DNA of 41,453 nucleotides from Porphyra umbilicalis (lineage: Eukaryota; Rhodophyta; Bangiophyceae; Bangiales; Bangiaceae). Every line of letters starts with the position of its first letter. The stretch's first letter is position 1. Below the pieces are notes generated by a model, which saw only the letters and a program-made list of their open reading frames with translations, did no database searches and was not told where the DNA came from. Positions 20,314 to 29,300 of the stretch are shown piece by piece. A program made the position numbers and the translations under genes. The stretch spans positions 1 through 41,453 of the forward strand of contig KV919243.1 in NCBI GenBank assembly GCA_002049455.2. The letters are read 5' to 3'.

Positions 20314-20474
20314 AGGCCACCGTCGCCGCTGACCCTGGCGAGATTGTCACGTCGGTGCGCGATGCCCCCGTCCACGGCGCACGCACACGTCGGCCAAGCC
20401 GCGGGGCAGCGCGCGCCGTGTACCCCAACGCCGCCGCCGCCGCCTGCAGCCGACGCGCCATTCCGCCACCGCGC

Positions 20475-21161
20475 TCAGCCGCGGTGGCGGAGCCCGCCGG
20501 CCGACGCGTGCCGCTCCGTCAGCGGGGGCATGGTCCCCCGCCCCTCGGCCCCCGCCCCCTCCACCACCGGCTGGGTCAGGTACTGGCGGGACGGGTCGGA
20601 CGGGTCGACGGCGGCAACGGCGCCCTGCAAGTTGCCCGCGCCCCACTCGTTGGCCCACGCGTCTGGCGCGGGGTTCTCTGGGGCGACCCCCCCCCCGCCC
20701 CCCCCGCCCCTACCCCCCTCCCCCCCCGGCAGCGGCTGCCGCCTGCCGCGCCGCACCGAGGCAGCGGTTGAAGGGGGGAGGGAGACGCCAATCCCCCCAT
20801 TCTTAATCACAATCTTGTAGCCGAGCTCCCCCGTAAAGGGCATGCCGTCATAGTAGGTGCACGAGGCGGTCGAGTTGTTGCACGAAAAGATGGGCTGACG
20901 CAGGTGCCCCCCCGTCATGCCTCGAAAGGGCAACTCAATCGACGCGTAGCCGGCCTTCGCGCGGTCCTCGGGGGGAAAGACGAGGCGTTGGGTGGTCATG
21001 AAGAGGACGCCTTTGGCGGGCGACGCCCGCGGGCGGGTGGCGTCGGTGTAGGCCAGCTCCATGGCGGTGCGGGAGAGGATGTACACCTCCCCGGTGAAGG
21101 GGGAGGGGATGCGCCCGCTGGACGCGTCGAGTGCCTGCAGCAGGGGGATGTTGAGCGCCAT
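20475..21161 (-). CDS. WBP2-like GRAM-domain protein
   Basis: I chose ATG at 21161 (MALNIP), followed by 228 codons to TGA. Residues about 20-125 match the GRAM/PH-like domain of the WBP2 family: GEVYILSRTAMELAYTD, KGVLFMTTQRLVF, ASIELPFRGM, LRQPIFSCNN and LGYKIVIKNGGIGVSLP. In animals WBP2 is an adaptor that binds WW-domain proteins through PPxY motifs. I see no PPxY here; the C-terminal half is Gly-rich with one ordered-looking block (DAWANEWGAGNLQGAVAAV). The GC-rich composition matches the right-hand genes and differs from its transposon surroundings, so it is a host gene in an island. A TATATG lies about 275 bp upstream. The C-terminus past residue 130 is less certain because of G runs. 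Confidence 0.7.
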   Translation of the reverse strand: MALNIPLLQALDASSGRIPSPFTGEVYILSRTAMELAYTDATRPRASPAKGVLFMTTQRLVFPPEDRAKAGYASIELPFRGMTGGHLRQPIFSCNNSTASCTYYDGMPFTGELGYKIVIKNGGIGVSLPPSTAASVRRGRRQPLPGGEGGRGGGGGGGVAPENPAPDAWANEWGAGNLQGAVAAVDPSDPSRQYLTQPVVEGAGAEGRGTMPPLTERHASAGGLRHRG

Positions 21162-21591
21162 GGCCGCCGCGGGGGGGGGGGGTGGCATGGGGGGGCCGTG
21201 TGCCGGGGGGGGGGGGCGCGCCCGGGCGTAGGGGGGAGTGGCGCAAACACCGAATCTTGCGCGCGCAGGTGCCCGTGGAACCCTCGTCAATCATCACACC
21301 AAAGAGGAGTGCACACCAAGTGTCCACAATTCAGAATACGGGGCGCATTGTTTGTTTCAGACAGCATCCGAAGTGGGTGTTAGGTAGTTCCCTGGCCTTT
21401 AGGACAGGGTGCTCTCAAAGTGTAGTGATGCATACATATACTTAGATCAAGGGACTTACTCTCCGTTTCAGAGGTGGCAGTCTGCATTCGTGTCCTCATG
21501 GTTCTGAGGGCGTGTCAGTGTTGGAAGGGTCGCGATGACGCTAAAAGCGAATGAAGTTACGTGGCTGAAAAGGACTGTCCTGCCACAGGGG

Positions 21592-22245
21592 TCACTTGGC
21601 CCGGACGGCGCCTGCCCTCCTGCCCCCCCCCATGGGGCGGTAGGCCCACCGCCCCGCGTTGCGCGCGACGACTGCGCGCAGCGACTTGCGGGGTTCGACG
21701 CGCCCACGATGACCCGCGGGTGATCGTGCCTGCGCGCCGGCTTCTGTTGCGGCGGCGCGTCGGCGGTTGCTGACGCCATCTACCGCCGCAGTTAGGGGCA
21801 CCGCGTCGCGCGGCGGTCGGTCCCAGCCGTCCGCCCGTGCGCCATGTCGGCCGGCCCGCCCGCCGTGTGCAAGTGCGCTGCGCGGCGGAGTGACGGTCCT
21901 TTTCGCTGGCGTCGCGCGACGCCGGCGGGCCGCCGCCGCTGCGGTGGCGGAGGCGGCACCCCTTTCCCCGCCCCACACCCCCCCCACCACGGCAACGTGG
22001 CTGTACGTGCCCACGTGCGCGCTCGCGGCCATGGAGCCGGCCGGCGTGCCCGGTGTCGATGCGTCGCCGAGCGCGCCACCGCCCTGAAGGCCAGGGTATT
22101 GCACGCACGTGCCTGGAATCATTTTGGTGCAGAATGTCTTGTCGCGTGTCGTCTGGCCGCCCACGCCGCCGTAGAGGGGGGAGGTGGCGGCCGCCGCCAC
22201 AGCCTGCGCCTCCATTGCGAGTGCATGTGCGCTCAGGCACGGCAT
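21592..22245 (-). CDS. Hypothetical GC-rich exon or ORF
   Basis: A 217-codon minus-strand frame upstream of the WBP2-like gene. Its first 90 residues have protein-like composition (SPLYGGVGGQTTRDKTFCT, MIPGTCVQYPGLQGGGALGD, HVGTYSHVAVVGGVWGG). After that the product becomes Ala/Arg-rich low complexity, as expected from reading through an intron or noncoding DNA. I do not recognise a family. If real, the gene is probably split, with its first exon ending near 21,960. Another minus frame (22267-21557) is also open, so this is weakly supported. Confidence 0.3.
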   Translation of the reverse strand: MPCLSAHALAMEAQAVAAAATSPLYGGVGGQTTRDKTFCTKMIPGTCVQYPGLQGGGALGDASTPGTPAGSMAASAHVGTYSHVAVVGGVWGGERGAASATAAAAARRRRATPAKRTVTPPRSALAHGGRAGRHGARADGWDRPPRDAVPLTAAVDGVSNRRRAAATEAGAQARSPAGHRGRVEPRKSLRAVVARNAGRWAYRPMGGGRRAGAVRAK

Positions 22246-22299
22246 TCATGCCTTCTTCTGACCCCAATGAGCTTCACGAGCACCACCAAATGCACATGA

Positions 22300-23096
22300 G
22301 GCAGGACTTCGTGCACCAAAGATGTGGCTGAACGGGTCGATTCCACCCAGTTTGGCCCTTACATTTGGTGCCAGATGCAACACAGGTTTGGACCAGGGGT
22401 CTTCAAGCGTACTTTTCCTCAACCGTATTCGCGCGTACCTTTTTTCGGGCATACACCCGAACGCTTCACTTTCGCAGCACGCAAGGATGTACGCTACCCG
22501 CTGATTTCACCCTTTCGAAAGTACGCTGGCGGTAACTTTAATCGGATATTTTCAGACTCACGTTAACCCGAATGTCGAGAAGCAAGATACTCGCGACTTG
22601 GACGTTCGAGCGCGTGTTTGCTCACGCACAGTCCAAGAAAAGGCCGACTTATCTGGTAGCCGAACCAATTAGGTAGCACTTTTCATTCGGATTTCCAAAT
22701 GTAAAGACACGTGCAATAAAAGTTCATTCTGCCAACCAGTAACTACCTCTGATACTCGAACAGTATCCATATTCGCCAATCTCCTTGGTCAAGATATATT
22801 TCAAAAACGACGCGGAATTATACGCTTTTCCTTTGCCGTCTGGAAAGTACGCTCGAACCTGACGCCTCGCGCTCGAGATATGCAGACGCTGCCATGGATC
22901 ATACGGAATACGCTGACGCTATTCTGAAAGGAGTATGCTTCAAGACGCCTGGTTTGGACCCACTGTGCTGGTCCCAACCTACCTCCACGCTGATGCTCGA
23001 AATTAAACACAAGGGACACGATACATCCACGTGTAATGACACGTGGTGGGACTGAGAAGCCCCCGTTTTGAAAAAGAACTCAAATCACAACCAAGC
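22300..23096. other. Lower-GC stretch with repeated GTAC-core motif
   Basis: No gene is recognised. The 12-mer AGCGTACTTTCC and close variants occur at 22406-22418 (plus) and, as the complement, at 22516-22527, 22842-22853 and 22927-22940. An imperfect inverted repeat of about 40 bp pairs 22384-22425 (GGACCAGGGGTCTTCAAGCG) with 22925-22970. This may be a fragment of an unrecognised repeat element. Confidence 0.4.
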
Positions 23097-24225
23097 ATCG
23101 TCACGGCCTGCAGAATCCCCATCCGCCCCCATCCAAAGCCTATCCGTATCCAAAACTCTGATGGATTGGCGTTTTTTACGTCTGTGAGCGCCCCCCGATT
23201 TCCCATCCAAAGAGTTACTGAGATTGGCTTCCTCGACCGGAGCCAGTCAAACGTCACTGCTCTTCTGTGCAGCACAGCCCTTTCTTTTTTTGGCCCTCGT
23301 CACGTCCGCGGAAAAAACACGCCATCTCATTGGGCCAGCATCATTTCTACTCTTGTGCCGGGCCCTTGCTAACCGTAGCCCCCGTACTGCTCCCATCTGG
23401 TCCTTCTGCTCAGGGGCGTCCGCGGCACGAGGTCGACCCTTGCTTTTCTGCGATACAACTCCCATATTTCTCAGTACATGACATCCAAATCTTGTACATT
23501 GTGACAACCCCGTCGACGTCACGACCAGACCGACGGTCGTCTTGTTCACGCCGACAGACAGCGACAGAAGATGACTTGAAAATTGCGATGAGTCGCATAG
23601 CCTGCTTGAGGGGGGCTGCTTGAGGGGGGTGCGCCACCACCAGCAATCAACCGTGGATGTTGATCCAATTGCGGAGCTCTCTTCTCGCCGGCTTCGGCTA
23701 GAAACGCGCGTTCCCTTGCCCTGCCCAGACAGAGGGGTGCCGCTTTTTCGTTGCCCCTGCCCCGTAGCCGTTCTTCCTTGGAGGTTCGCCAAAGGGACGA
23801 TACTGTTGGAAGCCAGACGTAAGCTGAGGATATCCAACTGAACGTGGCAGATGGAACTGAGCATTTGAGCGGGGTCCCCTCGCCTCAGCTGTAGTACTCG
23901 CATCCTTTTGGTTTGTGTGACCAGCATGACCGACCACTACATGCATGTCCTGAGCAACTTTTGTCTACGAATGTTTGTGTCCATTCGCCCTTTTTCTCTT
24001 CACAGGGCTACTGCAGAAGATATTGCCGCCGCATTCGATTTGGAAGGAGCATTTCCTGCCTCGAACACTGGTTCTTGACTAAAGGTCGATTCCACGCATT
24101 AAGGCGCATCAGCGCGACTCATATTGGCGCGCACAGAACTCGGCAATGGAACGAGCCTTGGCGCTCCACATGGACGCATCCTGGAACCTACTTCATCAGC
24201 TTTTTTATGACACACTTTCAGGCGG

Positions 24226-24681
24226 CTACGACCATAGGCTTGAGAGATAGACGTTTTTCCTTGCATCCCACAGTTGTCTCGAACGCCTTTTTGTGGAATA
24301 AATGGCCCGCTGATGACGCTGCAGGCGGTAACACGACGTGGCTAGGCAAAAAAAATGCGGGTCATCGTTGAAGAACCGTTGGGCTCCGTTGGGAAACTGA
24401 GTCAAAGCTGACGATGCACCGAGTGCATACTTGCCATCGGTGCCCTGTATAAAGCCCACAATGATGATCGGCACACCGATCACGAATCTGTACTTGCCAT
24501 CGGTGCCCTGTATAAAGCCCACAATGATGATCGGCACACCGATCACGAATCTGTACTTGCCATCGGTGCCCTGTATAAAGCCCACAATGATGATCGGCAC
24601 ACCGATATATCTCGCTGCAATTGCTTCAACGCCCCACAAGTCAGACCACTGGACGAAGAAGATCGCTTGGTGTGAGGGCAC
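24226..24681 (-). CDS. Hypothetical ORF spanning the 63-bp repeat
   Basis: A 151-codon minus-strand frame in the central part of the outer TIR element. It has an N-terminal segment (FVQWSDLWGVEAIAARY), then three copies of a hydrophobic 21-residue unit (IGVPIIIVGFIQGTDGKY), then a hydrophilic tail (NGAQRFFNDDPHFFCL). No family is recognised. The repeat preserves the frame, which is compatible with coding, but a plus-strand frame is also open through the repeats. It could be a fragment of the element's own protein. Confidence 0.25.
   Translation of the reverse strand: MPSHQAIFFVQWSDLWGVEAIAARYIGVPIIIVGFIQGTDGKYRFVIGVPIIIVGFIQGTDGKYRFVIGVPIIIVGFIQGTDGKYALGASSALTQFPNGAQRFFNDDPHFFCLATSCYRLQRHQRAIYSTKRRSRQLWDARKNVYLSSLWS
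24429..24606. repeat. 63-bp tandem repeat, 2.8 identical copies
   Basis: Copies at 24429-24491, 24492-24554 and 24555-24606 (partial) are identical. 63 is a multiple of three, so the repeat adds 21 residues in any frame; on the minus strand it reads GVPIIIVGFIQGTDGKY repeated inside a 151-codon frame (24681-24226). Perfect identity points to a recent duplication. The repeat lies in the centre of the outer TIR element. Confidence 0.95.
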
Positions 24682-24894
24682 AGCACCGAGAGCATCGCAC
24701 CACGGCTAATCAGGCCCGACGACGAAGAGCAACAAATGACTGGTTGATTTTCCCTCCGCCGAATACTGCCTAACTGTTGCTCCACAGCGCTGTGCAAGCC
24801 GCGACCAGTTCCCGACGGTCCGTCACGACGACGCACACCCCACCGAGTAAAAGCCAACCAGTCGGACGAGCCAGAAAGGCTTCAACCACATCAC

Positions 24895-25025
24895 AGCTGG
24901 CTGGAAACACGCATACACACCACACTCATACACCACACACGTGATTCACACTTACACACGCGGCGAAAGCGAAAAAAAAAAGAACATACACATGCAACCC
25001 ACACCCTTCACCTACCACCGTCCCA
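24895..25025. repeat. CA/CAC-rich microsatellite-like stretch
   Basis: Imperfect ACAC/CACA repeats (ACACACCACACTCATACACC, TTACACACG), with an A10 run in the middle. Low-complexity DNA within the central part of the outer TIR element. Confidence 0.7.
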
Positions 25026-25740
25026 CACACCAACTCACCCACAGCGGCAAGCAGACGTGCACAGGATCTGTGTTCAAGCTACGCCCCGCCAGACAGTCGC
25101 CATCCCAGACTCCAGACGTGTACACCGCCATTGGCGGTGACATCGCGAAACGCCGTGCTCCACGCTGCGCTCCGCTATTCGCTTTGAGAGTGCAAAAAAT
25201 CCGTCACTTGCACAGTGTGTTGTCAGACTACCAGAAACCCTCGACCCGTGCGAGGACGCCCGCCTGCGCGACGTGGCACTGGAGTCACGAACGCTGCAAC
25301 TGTGCCTCCGCCGCGACTCCACCTCGTCGGATTCGGAGTCGGTCGTGCGGACGGCCGGCTCCTACCGAGGCCCGTGCAATTGGCATGCTTTGGAACAGAA
25401 TACTTATACTTCCAGCAGACCAACTGGATTGGCCCAAACTGCTGCGCGGTGTGGCCACACCACGTGCGACTGGTAGCCAATCACATGACCTTTTGGTTTC
25501 ACACCGGGTTTCTGAATACGAAACGGCCGAGACTGCCGAGGATCACACGGCGTCTCTCGAGCGGGCCACCTCGACACGAAGGACTCCGGGGCGGAACTGG
25601 GGACTACGCCATCGGCTGGAAACGCCCATCGAAAGCCCATCCAAAGCCCAGCGGTATCCCATCCAAAACTCTGTTGGATAGGCTTGGATCAGCAGGAGAA
25701 GCCCATCCATTATTTAACAACCAAAGAGTGACGAGGCAAC

Positions 25741-26898
25741 ATCGTCACGGCCGGCAGAATCCCCATCCGCCCCCATCCAAAGCCTATCCGTATCCAAAAC
25801 TCTGATGGACGGGCATTTTTGACGTCTGTGAGCGCCCCCCGATTCCCCATCCAAAGAGTTACTGGGATGGGCTTCCTCGACCGAGGCCAGTCAGAAGTCA
25901 CCGCACTCTTGTGCAGCACAGCCGTTTCTTTCCGGCCCTCGTCACGTCCGCGGAAAAATCACGCCATCTCATTGGGCCAGCATCATTTCTACTCTTGTGC
26001 CGGGCCCTTGCTAACTGTAGCCCCCGTACTGCTCCCATCTGGTGCGCCTGCTCAGCGGCGTCCGCGGCACGAGGTCAACCCTTGCTTTTCTGCGATACAG
26101 CTCCCATATTTCTCAGTACTTGAGATTCAAATCTTGTACATTGTGTCCACCCCGTCGACGTCACGACCAGACCGACGGTCGTCTTGTTCACGCCGACAGA
26201 CAGCGACAGAAAATGACTTGGCCTTGAAAATCGCAATGAGTCGGTGACATCGCGAAACGCCGTGCTCCACGCTGCGCTTCGCTATTCGCTTTGAGAGTGC
26301 AAAAATTCCGTCACTTGCACAGTGTGTTGTGAGTCAGCCCGGTGCCCCGGGCGCGCGCGTAGACGCGCGCCCGAGCAACACGGCACTCGAATCACGAACG
26401 CTGTAGCTCTGCTTCCACCGCGACTTCACCTCGTCCGATTCGGAGTCGGTCGTGAGGACGGCCGGCTGCAACCGAGGCCCGTGCAATTGGCATGCTTTGG
26501 AACAGCGTACTTATACTTCCAGCAGACCAATTGGATTGGCCCAAACTGCTGCGCGGGTGTGGCCAAACCACGTGCGACTGGTAGCCAATGACATGGCCTT
26601 TTGGTTTCACATTGGGTTTTTGAATACGAAACGGCCGAGCCTGCCGAGGATCACACGGTGTCTCTCGAGCGGGCCACCTCGACACGAAGGACTCCCGGGC
26701 GGAACTGGGGACCACGCCATCGGCTGGAAACGCGCATCCGAAGCCCATCCAAAGCCCAGCGGTATCCCATCGAAAACTCTGATGGATGGGCTTGGATGAG
26801 CAGGAGAAGCCCATCCGTCAACAACCAAAGAGTGACGAGACAACATCCAAGGCCCATCTAAAACCCGTTTGGATGGGGATTCTGCCAGCCGTGACGAT
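25741..26898. mobile_element. Novel TIR element, inner deletion derivative, 1,158 bp
   Basis: It starts ATCGTCACGGCCGGC at 25741 and ends in the inverted counterpart CCAGCCGTGACGAT at 26898, with TIRs of about 28 bp. Its left part (25741-26243) matches the outer copy at 23097-23595, and its right part (26244-26844) matches 25137-25740. The junction GAGTCG/GTGACATCGCG at 26243/26244 lacks the 1,541-bp centre of the outer copy; both breakpoints carry CG, a 2-bp microhomology. It is inserted into the outer copy between CAAC and CCAAGG at an AT. It has no long conserved frame and is presumably non-autonomous. Confidence 0.75.
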
Positions 26899-26950
26899 CC
26901 AAGGCCCATCTAAAACCCGTTTGGATGGGGATTCTGCCGGCCGTGACGAT
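26847..26950. repeat. 52-bp direct repeat: right ends of inner and outer TIR elements
   Basis: The block CCAAGGCCCATCTAAAACCC...GTGACGAT occurs at 26847-26898 and 26899-26950 with one difference. The first copy is the right end of the inner element; the second is the right end of the outer element, displaced by the insertion. Confidence 0.85.
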
Positions 26951-27007
26951 GGTAGGCGGCCTGGATTCTGGGCTGAATCAAGCTGATTGGACGCACCAGC
27001 TTGCCAT

Positions 27008-27013
27008 TATAAA
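27008..27013 (+). promoter_or_regulatory. TATA box candidate
   Basis: TATAAA lies 186 bases upstream of the tetraspanin-like ATG at 27199, right at the switch from moderate to extreme GC. AT-rich hexamers are rare in this compartment, so it stands out. No transcript start can be seen. Confidence 0.35.
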
Positions 27014-27198
27014 GCACGGACTGGTTGCTCCACGTCCGTGAGTATCCGCTCCGTAGTGGCGCACCGGGGCCGCCGGGGAACCGCGTGCGGCTTCCTGCGT
27101 CGACTCCCGCGGCGATGGCGGCGGCGCCTCTTTCCCGCAACCGAGCCCGCTGCGCGGCCGTCCCCGCCCACTCCCTCGTCCGACCCCGCACGCCCGCC

Positions 27199-28327
27199 AT
27201 GAGCGGCACGTATCAGCGGGTGCCGGCCACCGACGCGGCCGCCGTGGACGGTGGGGCGGCCGCCCTCCCCACCCGCGCGTCCGACGCCCCCCCCCCGGCG
27301 GCGACCGCCGCCGCCGCGTGCCCCGGCCGCTCGCCGTGCAGGTGGCCCTCGCCGCCGCCGTCGGCGCGGTCGCCGCGCCCGCCGCGTGGGCGGCGCGGGG
27401 CCCCCTGTCGCCATCCTTTTCCACCCCCCACTGGTCCGCCGTCGCGCGGCTCCCCGCCGCGTCGGCGGCGTCGGTGCTCGTCGCCGCCGCCGCGCGGGTG
27501 GTCGCCGCGCGGCGCGCGTCGGCGGCGCCGCCGCCGCCGCCGCCGCCGCCGCGGGGGGGGGGTGGCGCCGCCCCGCCGCCCGCGCGGCGGCGGCGGGGGT
27601 GACGTGGCTCGCCGCCGCGGCGGCGGTGGCGGTCGCGGTCGTGGCGGCGGCGGGGTCGGGCCTCGACGGGGTCGGCTGGGTGGCGGCGCGCTTGATCAGG
27701 GGTGCCGCCCCCGCGGGTGCCGCCACTCCCCCCGCCGCCGTCGCGGTCGTTGCGTCCAACACGAGCGGCTCTGCCCAAACCATGTGGCACAATGCATTTT
27801 CCACCTCGTACCGCCGCAACCCGTCGGCGCCGACGGCGATGCACGTGGGCGCCCACGCGACCGTCGGGTGCGCCATTGAAGACGCCCTCGGCTGCCGCGG
27901 GTGGACGGCGGGCGATTGTGTGCCGCCGGCCAACACGCCGGGGGCGGGTGCATTCAACGCGTCGGCGGCGCACGACGACGTCGACAACTCGGTCCTCGCG
28001 TGGGCGTGCCCGATTTGCGAGCGCCACGCGGCCACGTCGGCCGCGTGCGCGGCGGCGTTGGAGGAGACCCAGGGCGTGGTGTATACGCGGCCAGCGTCGG
28101 CGTGCCCGGCGGTGGGGGCGGAGAATGTCGACGCGCGGGTGCCGGGGTGTGGGGAGCGGGTGGAGGCGGCAGCGACGGCGGCGATACCGATTAGTCTGTC
28201 CGCGTTTGTGGTGGGCAGAACGGGGTGTCACCTGTTTGGGGAGCGCCCTCTGTCGTGGACGCTCGGGTGGTGGTGGGCGCTGGCGGCGGGACAGGGGGGT
28301 GTGTGGTTGTTGTGTCTTTTCATCTAG
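27199..28327 (+). CDS. Tetraspanin-like four-helix membrane protein
   Basis: ATG at 27199 (MSGTYQRVPATDA), TAG at 28325. Hydrophobic segments in order: LAVQVALAAAVGAVAAPAAW, then a short loop; SAASVLVAAAARVVAARR; VTWLAAAAAVAVAVVAAAG; a loop of about 165 residues with many Cys (ALGCRGW, GDC, ACPICERH, PGCGERV); and a last helix (LGWWWALAAGQGGVWLLCLF). Three helices, a large Cys-rich outer loop and a fourth helix is the tetraspanin layout, and GCRGW sits where tetraspanins have CCG. That assignment is inference; the CCG is not exact. The reading frame must change twice, at C10 near 27,288 and at G10 near 27,555, so this copy is frameshifted or the run lengths are wrong. Confidence 0.5.
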
Positions 28328-28586
28328 GCCAGCTGGGAGGGGGGGGGGCGGGGGGGGAGGGGAAGCCCGCTGTGGGGGCGCCGCGACTGCACCGATAAAG
28401 TCACAGCCCACGCGACGTGTCTGCTGAACCTTCTCCACCTTGATTCAGACTCGAGGGCCAAACCATCGATCAGGGCCGCAGCTCGACCAATCAAACTGGC
28501 GTGCGCGCCCGTTTCACTAGTCGAGCCGCGCGGCTCTGATCCCCCGCAACGATGCGCCGCTCACCGCACTCCCGGTCCCGACAGCC
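28328..28586. other. Intergenic spacer
   Basis: The 259 bp between the tetraspanin-like stop and the GNAT start. They hold G runs (28,339-28,361) and a drop in GC around 28,390-28,540. No gene is seen. Confidence 0.4.
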
Positions 28587-29080
28587 ATGCACGCACCTGC
28601 GCCGCGTGGGTGGCCCGCTGAGGCGGCTACCACCGTCGCAATGACCTCGGCCAGAGACGGCGTGTGCCCCGACGTCGTGCGGCCAGCCACTTGCGTGCGC
28701 GCCGGCCGGGTGGCGCCGGCAGATGGCGTGTGCGCCGACCGCGTGCCGCCAGAGACGGGCGTGTGCGCCGTCCGCGAGAGGTCGGAGGTGTGCGGCGGCT
28801 ACGTGGCGCCGGCCGACTACTGGTGCTTGTGGCGGACGCGCCCTCCCCCCCCGGGCGGCGGCGGACGCAGGTCCCCTCCCCCCCACGCTGCTGGGCTTTT
28901 GCGCCACGCTCTTGCGGCCGGTGCGACGGCCACCATCACCGCCCGACGGATCGGCCGACGGCGCGGCCGCCCCCGTCGACAACGGCGGCGGCGGCGCATT
29001 GGTGGACAACCTCCACGTGTCGGCGGCCGCGCGGCGTCGGGGCGTCGGCGCCGCCCTCCTGCGTGCGACCGCGCGGCGGC

Positions 29081-29112
<32 letters not shown>

Positions 29113-29300
29113 ACGGCTTTGGCGGGGGCGGCGGCGGGGGGGGGGAACGGGGGGGGCGGGGGCGCGTGTCGCCCCGCCTGCAACTGTGCGTGTTGGTCGA
29201 CAATGTGGCGGCGATCCGCTATTACGAGCGCCTCGGCGGCCGCCGTGAGCGGACGGCGTCGCTGCTCTTGGTCGGCACCCCGTGTAGGTGGTTTTCTTCC
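28587..29300 (+). CDS. GNAT-family N-acetyltransferase
   Basis: The frame from about 28,880 has LLGFCATLL, then VDNLHVSAAARRRGVGAALL (29,003-29,062), matching GNAT motif A with the acetyl-CoA pyrophosphate loop (R/Q-x-x-G-x-G/A). A second frame from about 29,165 has LQLCVLVDNVAAIRYYERLG, matching motif B (L.V...N..A...Y...GF). GNATs transfer acetyl from acetyl-CoA to an amine; the substrate is unknown here. The parts are in different frames, joined across G runs at about 29,138-29,160. An N-terminal frame from ATG 28587, carrying 11-residue repeats, would join across a C8 run at about 28,848. The start and the C-terminal end are uncertain. Confidence 0.65.
28656..28787 (+). repeat. 33-bp repeat, four diverged copies (11-residue unit)
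   Basis: Units start at 28656, 28689, 28722 and 28755 and translate in the ATG-28587 frame as DGVCPDVVRPA, TCVRAGRVAPA, DGVCADRVPPE and TGVCAVRERSE. Each has a Cys at residue 2 or 4. Units 1, 3 and 4 share GVC; the second is the most diverged. Such a repeat is not part of the GNAT fold, so it is an extra N-terminal extension or noncoding. Confidence 0.6.

Larger units (their letters stand above)
23097..26950. mobile_element. Novel TIR element, outer copy (about 2.7 kb without insert)
   Basis: The left end ATCGTCACGG...CCCCATCC starts at 23097. The matching inverted end GGATGGGG...CCGTGACGAT stops at 26950. The TIRs are about 28 bp. With the inner copy (25741-26898) removed, the outer element is 23097-25740 joined to 26899-26950, about 2,696 bp. 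Its left 500 bp and right 604 bp are each about 90% identical to the inner copy, which lacks the central 1,541 bp (23596-25136). That centre holds a 63-bp tandem repeat and overlapping frames on both strands, but no transposase I recognise. AT flanks both ends. The superfamily is unassigned. Confidence 0.7.

Noticed and set aside
23097..26950. Helitron
   Set aside because: Insertion at AT fits, but the element has 28-bp inverted ends and no CTRR 3' end or nearby hairpin.
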